Positions 8,621-17,169 of a stretch of DNA of 64,000 nucleotides are shown piece by piece. The translations under genes were made by a program, and so were the position numbers. Source of the stretch: Maliibacterium massiliense (GTDB lineage: Bacteria > Bacillota > Clostridia > Christensenellales > Maliibacteriaceae); the NCBI RefSeq assembly GCF_900604345.1, contig NZ_LR026983.1:1736001-1800000 (forward strand). The letters run 5' to 3'. The first letter of the stretch is position 1. Every line of letters starts with the position of its first letter. The notes beneath the pieces were generated by a model that saw only the letters and a program-made list of their open reading frames with translations, searched no databases and was not told the DNA's origin.

Positions 8621-9580
8621 ATGAAACGTATCGGTGTCTTGACCAGCGGCGGTGACGCGCCGGGCATGAACGCGGCCATCCGCGCGATTGTGCGCGTGGC
8701 GTACGCCAACAATATCCAGGTTTATGGAATCCACAGCGGCTACAATGGGCTGATCAACGGCGACGTCAGCGTGCTGGATCGCCGCATGGTCTCGGGTATC
8801 TCGCTGCACGGCGGCACCATACTGCGCACGGCGCGCTGCGACGAGTTCCGCACGAGCGAGGGCCAGCACAAGGCGCTGGCCAATATCCGGGAGTTTGGCA
8901 TCGAGGGCATCATCACCATCGGCGGCGACGGCACTTTCCAGGGCGCGCGCGCCCTGGCGGAGCACGGCGTGCCCACGGTGGGCGTGCCCGGTACCATCGA
9001 CAACGACCTTGCCTACACCGATTTTACCATCGGCTTTGATACTGCCATCAACACGGTGGTCACCTCCATCAGCAAAATCCGCAACACCATGGAATCGCAC
9101 GGCCGCATCGGGGTGATCGAGGTCATGGGACGCCACTGCGGCGATATCGCGCTGTTTTCAGGCGTGGCCTGCGGCGCTGAGGCGGTGCTCATCCCCGAGC
9201 TTCCCTACGATATGGAGGAGATCGCCCAAAGCCTGATGCGCCGGCGCGAGCTGGGTATCTACACCGCCATTGTGGTGGTGGCCGAGGGCGCGGCAAGCGG
9301 AGAGGACGTGGCCAAGGAGCTGGTGGAGCGCACCGGTCTGGACATCCGCGCCACCATTTTGGGCCATGTGCAGCGCGGCGGGGAGCCGACCGCTACGGAC
9401 GCGGCGCTGGCCGCGCGCCTGGGCGGCCGCGCGGTGGAGCTATTGGCGGACGGAAAGGGCAAGCGCGTGGTGGGCATTGTCAACAACCACATCCGCGATT
9501 TCGATATCACCGAGGCCCTCAACATGAAACGCCCCGCGCACAAAAAGCTGTACCGGCTGGCTTACACCCTGTCGTTCTAA
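8621..9580 (+). CDS. pfkA: ATP-dependent 6-phosphofructokinase
   Basis: 319 residues, identical in length to Bacillus PfkA. Motifs: TSGGDAPGMNA (ATP site) at 8-18, GGDGTFQGA near 102-110, PGTIDND near 124 with the catalytic Asp, and GFDTA near 140. It phosphorylates fructose 6-phosphate in glycolysis. ATG 8621 is chosen because GAAGAGGAGA at 8601-8610 is spaced for it; the in-frame ATG 8612 is too close. pyk, a frequent partner downstream, is absent; a terminator follows immediately. Confidence 0.96.
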   Translation: MKRIGVLTSGGDAPGMNAAIRAIVRVAYANNIQVYGIHSGYNGLINGDVSVLDRRMVSGISLHGGTILRTARCDEFRTSEGQHKALANIREFGIEGIITIGGDGTFQGARALAEHGVPTVGVPGTIDNDLAYTDFTIGFDTAINTVVTSISKIRNTMESHGRIGVIEVMGRHCGDIALFSGVACGAEAVLIPELPYDMEEIAQSLMRRRELGIYTAIVVVAEGAASGEDVAKELVERTGLDIRATILGHVQRGGEPTATDAALAARLGGRAVELLADGKGKRVVGIVNNHIRDFDITEALNMKRPAHKKLYRLAYTLSF

Positions 9581-9597
9581 GCGCGATGTTTTTTCCG

Positions 9598-9625
9598 CGG
9601 CGAGATATGACGTCTCGCCGTTTTT
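9598..9625 (+). terminator. Terminator after pfkA
   Basis: 8-bp perfect stem 9598-9605 / 9613-9620, 7-nt loop, then five T. It lies inside the longest in-frame extension of the next ORF, which argues that the methyltransferase starts downstream of it. Confidence 0.85.
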
Positions 9626-9651
9626 CGTATCAGCAAAGGAGTGTGGCAGCG

Positions 9652-11004
9652 TTGCAGCCGCTTGTAAAAAACCAGAGCATATCCCTGCAGGTCATGTCTA
9701 TGGACAGCCAGGGGCAGGGCGTGGCGCGGCATGCCGACGGCATGACGGTGTTTGTGCAGGGCGCGCTGGCGGGAGAGACGGTGGAGGCGCGTGTCATCAA
9801 GGTGGCCAAACGCTACGCGGTGGCACGCCTGGAGCAGGTGCTAGCGCCCGCACCCGCGCGCGTGGCGCCCCCCTGTCCGTATGCGGGCAAATGCGGCGGG
9901 TGTACCCTGCAGCATATGGACTATGCCGAGCAGCTGGCGCGCAAGCGCCAGAACGTGTCTGACGCGCTGGCGCGCCTGGGCGGCTTTTCCCAGGCGCAGG
10001 TGCTGCCTGTGCTGGGTATGCAGGCGCCGTGGCATTACCGCAACAAGGCGCAGTTTCCCGTGGCGCCCGGCCCGGCCATCGGGTTTTATCGCCGCCGCAC
10101 GCACGATGTGATCGATATGCAGGCCTGCCTGCTGCAGGACGCGCGGAGCGACGTGGTGCTGCAGGTGGTGCGCGCGTTTCTTGCACGCTTTTGTGTGCAG
10201 CCCTATGACGAGCGCAGCGGCAGGGGCCAGCTGCGTCACGTGATGGTGCGCACCAACCGCCGCAGGGAATGCGTGGTGACGCTGGTGGTCAACGCGCCCG
10301 CGCTCGCGCACGCCGCGGATCTGGTGGCGATGCTGCGCGCGGCGCTGCCCGGCCTGCGTGGGGTGGCATTGAACGTCAACACCCGCCGGGATAACGTGAT
10401 TATGGGCGAGGCGCTCACCACGCTGTGGGGCGATACCCGCCTGGAGGAGACGCTGCTGGGCCTTGCGTTTACCATCTCGCCGCTGTCCTTCTTTCAGGTC
10501 AACCCCGCCCAGACAGAGGTGCTCTACGCGCGCGCCCGCGCATTTGCCGCGCTCACGGGCAGCGAGACGCTGTGGGATATCTACTGCGGGGCGGGCACCA
10601 TCGGCCTGTGCATGGCGCGCGACGCGCGCGCGGTGGTCGGCATCGAGAGCGTGGCAAGCGCGGTGCGCGACGCGGAAAACAACGCCCGCCGAAACGGCAT
10701 CGCCAACGCCTCGTTCATCCAGGGGACGGCCGAAGATGTGCTGCCCCGCCTGGTAGCGCAGGGGCAGCGCGCCGACGTGGCGGTGCTGGACCCGCCCCGC
10801 AAGGGGTGCGACGCCCGCCTGCTCGATGCGGTGGCAAAGGCCGCGCCCGCGCGCATCGTCTACGTGTCCTGCAACCCCGCCACGCTCGCGCGGGACGCCG
10901 CCTACCTGTGCGCGCGGGGCTATGCGCTGGGCCAGGTGCAGCCGGTGGATATGTTCCCGCATACGGAGCATGTGGAGTGCGTGGCGCAGATGGTGCGTGC
11001 ATAG
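9652..11004 (+). CDS. 23S rRNA (uracil-5-)-methyltransferase, RlmCD/RumA family
   Basis: About 450 residues from TTG 9652, which is 10 nt after AAAGGAG (9635-9641); GTG 9643 is the alternative. Domain order: TRAM domain (about 1-60), a Cys cluster CPYAGKCGGC plus a later Cys (DMQAC) for a 4Fe-4S centre, then the SAM methyltransferase with WDIYCGAGTIGL, DPPRKGCD and catalytic VSCNPATLARD. The enzyme makes 5-methyluridine in 23S rRNA. It is an ordinary member of the family; whether it modifies one or two sites cannot be told here. It starts after the pfkA terminator; the next gene begins 26 nt after its stop. Confidence 0.88.
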   Translation: MQPLVKNQSISLQVMSMDSQGQGVARHADGMTVFVQGALAGETVEARVIKVAKRYAVARLEQVLAPAPARVAPPCPYAGKCGGCTLQHMDYAEQLARKRQNVSDALARLGGFSQAQVLPVLGMQAPWHYRNKAQFPVAPGPAIGFYRRRTHDVIDMQACLLQDARSDVVLQVVRAFLARFCVQPYDERSGRGQLRHVMVRTNRRRECVVTLVVNAPALAHAADLVAMLRAALPGLRGVALNVNTRRDNVIMGEALTTLWGDTRLEETLLGLAFTISPLSFFQVNPAQTEVLYARARAFAALTGSETLWDIYCGAGTIGLCMARDARAVVGIESVASAVRDAENNARRNGIANASFIQGTAEDVLPRLVAQGQRADVAVLDPPRKGCDARLLDAVAKAAPARIVYVSCNPATLARDAAYLCARGYALGQVQPVDMFPHTEHVECVAQMVRA

Positions 11005-11029
11005 CGGGCAAAAGGAATGGGGTACAGGG

Positions 11030-11683
11030 ATGCGGCTGGTCAGCTGGAACTGCAACGGAAAACTGCGGGATAAATGCGCCGCGCTCAGCGCGCTGGACGC
11101 GGATATCTATGTGATCCAGAAATGTGAGGATCCCGCGGCGTACGACGCGTATGCGAAAGCGTTTTCCGCCGCGTATCTTTGGATAGGCGAAACAAAGCAC
11201 CGTGGTTTGGGCGTTTTTGCAAAAGATGCAAACAGCATCCGTGAAAATTCCTGGCCCAGTTATACACTGCGGCATTTTTTATCCGTTCGCGTCAATGACG
11301 CATTTGATCTGTTGGCGGTGTGGACGTGTAAACCATATATTGAAGCATACTGCATTTATCAAAGCATCCATTTTGATCGCATCACAGAAGATACAGTGAT
11401 TATCGGAGATTTGAACAGCAACCCTATCTGGGACCGCGCTCATGGGATGCGAAGCCACACAAGGGTGGTGGGCGAATTGGCGCGCAAAGGTCTGTATTCC
11501 GCTTATCACAGCGTGACGGGTGAGCGGCCGGGCGCGGAGACGACGGCGACGTTTTATCTGTACAGACACCTAGATAAGGGTTATCATACTGATTATTGCT
11601 TTGTGGCGCCGCGTCGGTTGCGCGCGTTCAAAATTCTGGAGAACACATGGACCCAATACGCCGACCACCTGCCGCGCTGGTAG
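11030..11683 (+). CDS. Endonuclease/exonuclease/phosphatase-fold protein
   Basis: 217 residues from ATG 11030 (AAAGGAATGG upstream). The opening RLVSWNCNG, a short DADIYVIQKCE (family usually 'D-I-x-x-L-Q-E'), VIIGDLNSN and the closing DHLPRW fit the EEP (DNase I-like) fold: Asn of WNCN, Asp/Asn of GDLNSN and final Asp-His are present. The usual metal-binding Glu in the 'QE' motif seems replaced by Lys (QKCE), with a Glu two residues on, so activity is uncertain. The 11.1-11.6 kb part is visibly richer in A/T than its neighbours, suggesting acquisition by transfer. The substrate is unknown. Confidence 0.75.
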   Translation: MRLVSWNCNGKLRDKCAALSALDADIYVIQKCEDPAAYDAYAKAFSAAYLWIGETKHRGLGVFAKDANSIRENSWPSYTLRHFLSVRVNDAFDLLAVWTCKPYIEAYCIYQSIHFDRITEDTVIIGDLNSNPIWDRAHGMRSHTRVVGELARKGLYSAYHSVTGERPGAETTATFYLYRHLDKGYHTDYCFVAPRRLRAFKILENTWTQYADHLPRW

Positions 11684-11862
11684 TGGAGCTGAAAACCAGG
11701 CGCGCGTGTAACGATCAATGGATTTCCACGCAAAAGCGTAATATGATATAGATCAATACATACGCAACAGAGCCTCGCATAAACTTGCAATCATGGACTG
11801 CACGTGCGGCGCGGCCGGGCAGGGGTGTTGCGCGCACCAAGGTATCGATAAGGGGGACATTC

Positions 11863-13023
11863 ATGTCAAAGCTCGTTCCAATTCTCACGGACATCTGCGT
11901 GGTGTTTTTTGATCTGTTGATTTTCACCCGCATGATCACGCTCAAACGGGATACCCACGCCAGCCGCGCGCTGATGTACGGCGGCTGCGGCGTGATCATC
12001 GCGCTGTATTTTATGGCCACGTATGTGTGGAGCGTTCCGGCTGCCGTCGCCTCCTTTGCGTGCATGACGCTGCCGAGCATGGCGCTGTTTTTTCTGCTAT
12101 GCAAATACAAGGACGCGCGTTTTTTTCTGACGTTCTGTTTTGTGGATACGGTAACGCTGATCATGGCGTTTTTTGCGCGCTACCTCGGCATACTCTTTGG
12201 CGAGACGGGGGCTTTGGTGGCGCTGGTAGTTGTCTTTGCGCTCTTTCTTGCAGTGTATCTTGCCGGCAAACCGTACTTTGGCCGGTACCGCAAACTGTTG
12301 GCGTTTGTGGACAGCGGCTGGAACGCGATGATGGTGTCGGCGGCGCTGATCTACTTTGCGCTGATCTTTTTTGCCGCGTACCCCAAGCCGCTGGTGGAGC
12401 GTATCGAATACGGGCTGGTGTACCTGGTGTTCTCGCTGGTGGTGCTTTCCTGCTATGTGGTGTTCATCCTGTCGGTCGTAAAGACGAAACAGCTCCACGA
12501 GCAGCGCCAGCAGCTGCTGCGCGAGCACGAGTGGCACCGCATCGCCTACGTGGACGGGTTGACGGGCTGCTACAACCGCATGGCGTATATGGAAAAAATC
12601 AACGAGCTGGAGCGCGTCCGGACGCCGGAGATGTCCATAGCCATCCTTGTGTTTGATCTGGATGATTTCAAGCGCGTCAACGATACGCTGGGGCATCACA
12701 TGGGAGATACTGTGCTGAAAGCGGCGGCAGATATGCTCAAAGAGACGTTCGAGCAGCAGCATTACACGATCTTTCGCATCGGCGGGGATGAATTTGCCAT
12801 CATCGCGCAGCAGGTGTGCGAGGCGCAGGTACGGGAGAAGCTCGCCGCGATGCGGGAAGCCATGTGCAGGCAATCCTCCAGCACCCTTTCGGCAGGTTAC
12901 GCATTTGTGCACGCACAGGAGAACAACGCGGTGGAGCAGGCGTTTGTGCGCGCGGACCAGATGATGTACGCGGATAAGCGCGGAAAAAAGCGAACGGCTG
13001 GCGCGCCGGACGCCGCGCGGTGA
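11863..13023 (+). CDS. Membrane-bound diguanylate cyclase (GGDEF)
   Basis: 386 residues from ATG 11863 (AGGGGG upstream). The first ~200 residues form about six hydrophobic helices with short loops; a short charged coiled segment (KTKQLHEQRQQLLREHEWHR) links to a C-terminal GGDEF domain: DGLTGCYNR, FDLDDFKRVNDTLGH and FRIGGDEF near 305. The catalytic motif is intact; no RxxD inhibitory site precedes it. It should make cyclic-di-GMP from two GTP in response to a membrane or ligand signal. One of four c-di-GMP proteins in the window. Confidence 0.9.
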   Translation: MSKLVPILTDICVVFFDLLIFTRMITLKRDTHASRALMYGGCGVIIALYFMATYVWSVPAAVASFACMTLPSMALFFLLCKYKDARFFLTFCFVDTVTLIMAFFARYLGILFGETGALVALVVVFALFLAVYLAGKPYFGRYRKLLAFVDSGWNAMMVSAALIYFALIFFAAYPKPLVERIEYGLVYLVFSLVVLSCYVVFILSVVKTKQLHEQRQQLLREHEWHRIAYVDGLTGCYNRMAYMEKINELERVRTPEMSIAILVFDLDDFKRVNDTLGHHMGDTVLKAAADMLKETFEQQHYTIFRIGGDEFAIIAQQVCEAQVREKLAAMREAMCRQSSSTLSAGYAFVHAQENNAVEQAFVRADQMMYADKRGKKRTAGAPDAAR

Positions 13024-13039
13024 GCTGGGAGATGTTCCA

Positions 13040-13619
13040 TTGAAAAACTCCGGCGTGAAGATACGCAATTGTCCCTCTGCGCGCTGCACTGTGCGCTTCT
13101 GCCCCATGCACCTGGGCAATGACTGCCCGGAGTGCGGCGGCGCGCAGAGGGACACCAGATCTGCGCGTTTATCCGGTGCAGCCGCGCGCGGGGGGACCAC
13201 CCCTACTTTTACCTGTGCGAGGCTTTTCCTGCGCGCGCTTTGCAGAGGCGATGGCGTTTGATTCCTTTGTGCCGCACCGGCACACGGTGCAAAACTTGGA
13301 GGAGGTGCGCGCCATGGGCAGCGCCGCGTACGCGCGGCAGCTCCAGCAAAAGGCCGAGGTTCTGCAAAAACGGCTGGATAGCTACAATGACGGTCGCAGA
13401 AAGACCTTTTTCTGTACCGCGGTGAGCCTGCTTGCGCCGCAGGATGTCCTCTGTGTCATGGCACAGAGTGCGCATCAGACGCAGGTAGATATGCCCATCA
13501 GGGCGCGCGCGGTGCATGCGGTGCGCTGCTTTGAGGATAGAGCGGCGCGGCGAGGCATAACGCTGCGCCCGCATCGTAAGAAACGGCACAACGCGGGCGG
13601 CAATCGAACACAGGGATAA
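13040..13619 (+). pseudogene. Possible twice-frameshifted Cys-rich gene
   Basis: Three consecutive overlapping frames each look coding by third-position GC. The first, from TTG 13040, has a Cys-rich start (NCPSARC, FCPMHLGNDCPECGG). The second covers about 13140-13230 (QICAFIRCSRARGDHPYFYLCEAF). The third, about 13235-13619, encodes a charged helical protein (from MAFDSFVPHRH at 13251). Each switch corresponds to one missing base, so an original protein of about 190 residues would need two single-base repairs. Alternatively only the last 122-residue ORF (ATG 13251) is real. I do not recognise the family. Neighbours are also damaged. Confidence 0.4.
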
Positions 13620-13662
13620 ACAGGCTGGCGCGGTATGCCGCACGCGGCAAGGAGGAAATCGC

Positions 13663-13902
13663 ATGATCTTTATCACGGGCTATCGCAGGTTCAAAAAGAT
13701 CTTGGGCCTATCGCGGCAGGCGCGCGTGTGCACCGGCTGCCAGGCGCAGATACACTATCAGGTGGTGCGGGTGATCTCGTGGTTCACGTTCTTTTATATC
13801 CCCCTGTTTCCGTATAGCGTGCGCTATTACCTGGTGTGCCCTGTTTGCGATTGTACCTTTCAAATCAAAAAAGCGGAAGCAAACGCCTGGCTGCAGTACT
13901 AG
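13663..13902 (+). CDS. Small zinc-ribbon protein with hydrophobic middle
   Basis: 79 residues with a clear AAGGAGG Shine-Dalgarno. Two Cys pairs, CTGC at 23-26 and CPVC at 59-62 (plus Cys64), bracket a hydrophobic stretch (VISWFTFFYIPLFPY). This is the layout of small zinc-ribbon proteins common in Firmicutes, where the ribbon pairs flank a conserved aromatic 'W-F-T-F-F-I-P-F-P' motif. The role is unknown, perhaps a membrane-associated or accessory zinc-binding factor. It is the only intact reading frame between 13.04 and 15.2 kb. Confidence 0.7.
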   Translation: MIFITGYRRFKKILGLSRQARVCTGCQAQIHYQVVRVISWFTFFYIPLFPYSVRYYLVCPVCDCTFQIKKAEANAWLQY

Positions 13903-13952
13903 ATGCAGCCGCGCCGGATCAGAGGACGGCTGGCCGTGGGAAAGGGAATGCG

Positions 13953-14425
13953 ATGCGGTTATTGTTCAAACAGCATTTTTTCTCGTGGCTGGACAGCTAC
14001 GATATTTACGATGTGTCGGGACGCGGCGTCTACAGTGTGCAGGGCAAGCTTGCCTGGGACACAAGCTGGTGATATCGGACGCCTCCGGCGCGCAGGTCGG
14101 CATGGTGCGCGAGGAGGCGCTGACCTTTTTGCCCCGTTTTGCCATCTTTGTAGGCGGCGCGCAGGTGGGCCAGATCAGCAAGGCGTTCACGTTTTTCAAG
14201 CCGCTGTTCCATCTGGATTGCATGGGCTGGCGGATGGAGGGGAACTTTCTGGCGTGGGACTATGCGATCATCGATGCGGCGGGCACAGAGGTCGCCACCA
14301 TCTCCAAGGAGCTGCTGCATTGGACGGATACATATGCGCTGGACGTCGTAGATCCCAAGGATGCCCTGTACGTGCTGATGATTGCCCTGGCGATCGACGC
14401 AGCCAAATGCTCCGGTGGCGCGTGA
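13953..14425 (+). pseudogene. LURP-one-related (YxjI-like) protein, frameshifted
   Basis: The first frame from ATG 13953 reads RLLFKQHFFSWLDSYDIYD... up to VQGKLAW, then hits a stop; the continuation HKLVISDASGAQVGMV... runs to 14425 in the next frame. Together they give a complete ~157-residue LURP-one/YxjI protein (FFSW, TFFKP and the closing LAIDAAKC are typical), with one missing G near 14059 in TGGGAC. YxjI-like proteins are small beta-barrels of unknown function, possibly phospholipid-binding. It is either a recent pseudogene or a single-base sequence error; I cannot tell which. Confidence 0.75.
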
Positions 14426-14664
14426 AAGACGCGCGGCCCCGCATGCGCCGCGCGCCTCAGGCATGCGATGGCAGCCATCAAATTGCCTGTGCACTTGTTG
14501 CGGTCAATCCGCAAAACAGGTTGACTTTCGCCAAATGGTGTCATAAAGTAGGCAAAACGGTAGATTTATAGCACGTAAAGGGATAAAAACCCTGTAAGCG
14601 CCTCTTGGTAGGCACTTTTTTTGTGTGCATAAACCCGTGATAGAAAGGTACGCGCTACAGCGCG

Positions 14665-15204
14665 ATGAAGGTCAACAAGGCGGGCATCATCCACGTGCCA
14701 GAGGGGCGCCTGCTCTTTCCGGGCTTGACCGTGTACAAAAACCTGCAGGGCTGGCATGGGTTTATGGGGCGCAAGCCCTATGAGCAGGATATCCGCATGG
14801 TCTACGACCTGTTCCCCCGCCTGCAGGAGCGCAAGGATCAATTTGCCTGGAGCCTTTCGGGCGGCGAGCAGCAGATGCTTGCCATTGGGCGGGGCATGGC
14901 CCGCCCCAAGCTGCTCATGCTCGACGAGCCATCGATGGGCCTTGCGCCGCTGATCGTCAAAGACGTGTTTGAAAAAATCGTGGAGGTCAACCAGAAGATG
15001 GGAATCTCCATCCTGCTGGTGGAGCAGAACGCGCGCATCGCCCTGCGCGTGTCCGACTACGCGTACGTCATCGAGCAGGGCCGCATCGTCATGCAGGGCG
15101 AGGCCAAGGCCCTGCAGAACGACCCGCGCATCATCAACGCGTACCTCTTTTCGTGGGCTTTATGCGCGGCGTGCGCCGCCAGGGGATTTGTGGTCCGTGC
15201 CTAG
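14665..15204 (+). pseudogene. Truncated LivF-like ABC ATPase (no Walker A)
   Basis: 179 residues. The core matches branched-chain amino acid transporter ATPase LivF from the segment IIHVPEGRLLFPGLTVYKNL onwards: signature LSGGEQQ, Walker B LLMLDEPSMGL and switch LLVEQNA are intact. About 75 N-terminal residues with the Walker A P-loop are missing, and no P-loop is readable upstream in any frame. The C-terminus runs past the usual end into unrelated Ala/Cys-rich residues. No LivG/H/M/K partners are near. It cannot hydrolyse ATP alone and is best read as a remnant of a lost transporter operon. Confidence 0.8.
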
Positions 15205-15217
15205 GATGGGGTATAAT
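15188..15217 (+). promoter_or_regulatory. Promoter candidate for the PNPOx-like gene
   Basis: TTGTGG at 15188-15193 and TATAAT at 15212-15217 with an 18-bp spacer, 67 nt before the start codon. It overlaps the end of the truncated ATPase ORF, another sign that the ORF is no longer functional. Confidence 0.5.
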
Positions 15218-15284
15218 ACTGGGTAAACAGGTCCGCGCGCGGCGCAAGAGGCGCGCAGACGCACAATGAAGGAGGATGCCCTTT

Positions 15285-15722
15285 ATGATGCGCGACGCAG
15301 AGAAGACCATCGGCAACCTGATTGACAAGCAGCGGCTCGCCTACATCGGCGCGGTGGATGAAGAGGGATACCCCGTCATCAAGGCGATGCTTGCCCCCCG
15401 CAGGCGCGCGGGCATCGGGGAGATCTATTTTTCCACCAACACATCCTCACGGCACGTGGCCCAGTTCCGCGCCCAGCCCAAGGCGTGCGCCTACTTTTGT
15501 GACGCGCGCTTTTACCGCGGGGCGCTGCTGCAGGGCACCATGCAGGTGCTGGAGGATGCCCAGAGCAAGCGGATGATTTGGCAGGAGGGGGACACCCTGT
15601 ACTATCCGCAGGGCGTGGACGATTCGGACTACTGCGTGCTGCACTTTACGGCAAAGAGGGGGCGCTTTTACAGCAACTTCCATTCGGATGATTTTGCCAT
15701 CCCTGCGCCTGAGACGCTGTGA
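15285..15722 (+). CDS. Pyridoxamine 5'-phosphate oxidase-fold flavoprotein
   Basis: 145 residues. ATG 15285 is taken because AAGGAGG (15269-15275) is spaced 9 nt from it and touches the earlier ATG 15276. The split-barrel FMN-binding pattern is visible: LAYIGAVDEEGYPVIKAML, IYFSTNTSSRHVAQFRAQPKACAYFCD, GALLQGTMQVLED. Such proteins bind FMN, F420 or haem and reduce small molecules; the substrate is unknown. The last base of the gene's penultimate codon starts the next gene (GTGA overlap), so the two are coupled. Confidence 0.82.
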   Translation: MMRDAEKTIGNLIDKQRLAYIGAVDEEGYPVIKAMLAPRRRAGIGEIYFSTNTSSRHVAQFRAQPKACAYFCDARFYRGALLQGTMQVLEDAQSKRMIWQEGDTLYYPQGVDDSDYCVLHFTAKRGRFYSNFHSDDFAIPAPETL

Positions 15723-17101
15723 CGCGGCTGCCGGAGGCGTTTGCCGCGCGCATGCAGGCGCTGCTGGGGGAGGAATACCCCGCATTTCTGCAGAGCTATG
15801 CGCATCAAGCCTGCCGAGGCCTGCGCGTCAACCCCCTCAAGGTGGCGCGGGAGGCCTTTTTGGCGCGCAGTCCGTGGCCCCTTGCGCCCGTTTTCTGGGC
15901 AAAGAACGGATTTTATTACCCCCAGCAGGCGCGCCCGGGCAGGCATCCCTACCACGAGGCGGGCCTGTACTATCTGCAGGAGCCCAGCGCCATGGCGGTG
16001 GGGGCGTACGTCGGCGCCCGCCCGGGGGAGCGGGTACTGGACCTGTGCGCGGCGCCAGGGGGCAAAACCACGCAGATCGCGGCGGATATGGGAGGCGAGG
16101 GTCTGCTGGTGGCCAACGAGATACACCCCGCGCGCGCAAAGATTCTCTCCCAGAATGTGGAGCGGCTGGGCGTGCGCAACGCGCTGGTGACCAATGAGAC
16201 GCCCCAGCGCCTGCAGGCGTGGTTTCCCGCGTATTTTGACCGCATTTTGGTGGACGCCCCCTGCTCGGGGGAGGGGATGTTCCGCAGGGACGAGGCGGCG
16301 CGCGATCAGTGGTGCGTTCAGCACGTGGCGATGTGCGCCGCGCGCCAGCAGGAGATTCTCACCTGCGCGGCGCACATGCTGCGCCCGGGTGGGCGGCTGG
16401 TGTACGCCACTTGCACCTTTGCGCCCGAGGAAAACGAGGGCACGATCAGCGCCTTTGTGCGGCGCACGCCCGGCTTTACCATCGAGCAGGTGGCGCGTCC
16501 CGCGTGTTTTGACGGGGGCCATGCGGCGTGGGTTTCCGCGCCCACGCCCGGCATTGCGCACGCCATGCGCCTGTGGCCGCACCGGCTCGAGGGGGAGGGG
16601 CACTTTATCGCGGTGCTGCGCAAAGAGGCGGGGTGCGCGCCCCCACGGCAGGCGTCCTTACGCCCGCGCGCGCCCGCATGCGACAGGCAGAGCGCCGCGC
16701 TGGCAGAGGCGTTTGCGCGGGAAAACCTGCGCATCCCTCTCGCGGGGCTGTATCTGGCGTTTGGCGCGCAGCTCTATCAGCCGCCCGAAGGGCTGCCTTC
16801 ACTTGCGCAGCACAAGGTGCTGCGCGCGGGGCTGGCGCTGGGCGTGTGCAGAAAGGACCGCTTTGCGCCCGCGCACGCGCTGGCGCTTGCGCTGACCCCC
16901 GGCCAGGTGCAGCGCAGCGTGTCCTTTGCTGCGGACGATGCGCGCCTGGCGGCGTACCTGCACGGCGAGACCATCTCCGTGCCTCAGGCGCAGCAGGGCT
17001 GGACGCTGGTATGCGTGGACGGCTTTTCCATCGGTTGGGGCAAGGTGTCGGGCGGCGTGCTGAAGAACCACTACCCCAAGGGGCTGCGCGCGCAGTGGTA
17101 G
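15719..17101 (+). CDS. rRNA (cytosine-C5)-methyltransferase, RsmF/NSUN family
   Basis: 460 residues from GTG 15719, overlapping the previous stop by 4 nt. SAM-binding VLDLCAAPGGKTTQIA near 104, motif IV DAPCSGEGMFRRDE near 180 and motif VI YATCTF near 236 supply the two catalytic Cys residues of m5C enzymes. The C-terminal ~160 residues resemble the RsmF extension ending in a PUA-like RNA-binding domain (GFSIGWGKVSGGVLKNHYPKGLR). It likely methylates cytosine in 16S rRNA. It ends at a strong bidirectional hairpin. Confidence 0.9.
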   Translation: MTRLPEAFAARMQALLGEEYPAFLQSYAHQACRGLRVNPLKVAREAFLARSPWPLAPVFWAKNGFYYPQQARPGRHPYHEAGLYYLQEPSAMAVGAYVGARPGERVLDLCAAPGGKTTQIAADMGGEGLLVANEIHPARAKILSQNVERLGVRNALVTNETPQRLQAWFPAYFDRILVDAPCSGEGMFRRDEAARDQWCVQHVAMCAARQQEILTCAAHMLRPGGRLVYATCTFAPEENEGTISAFVRRTPGFTIEQVARPACFDGGHAAWVSAPTPGIAHAMRLWPHRLEGEGHFIAVLRKEAGCAPPRQASLRPRAPACDRQSAALAEAFARENLRIPLAGLYLAFGAQLYQPPEGLPSLAQHKVLRAGLALGVCRKDRFAPAHALALALTPGQVQRSVSFAADDARLAAYLHGETISVPQAQQGWTLVCVDGFSIGWGKVSGGVLKNHYPKGLRAQW

Positions 17102-17108
17102 GCGTATC

Positions 17109-17148
17109 AAAAAGCGCCGCATGGCATGTCGTCCATGCGGCGCTTTTT
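17109..17148. terminator. Bidirectional terminator
   Basis: Perfect 16-bp stem (17109-17124 with 17133-17148) with A5 on one side and T5 on the other and an 8-nt loop. It serves the methyltransferase on the plus strand and the AI-2E-family gene on the minus strand. Confidence 0.9.
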
Positions 17149-17169
17149 AAGCGCTGCCTTGTGGGTGCG

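Noticed and set aside
14560..14664. Search for the missing P-loop of the LivF-like gene upstream
   Set aside because: No GxxGxGKST-type sequence is readable in any frame, so no frameshift repair restores the ATPase.
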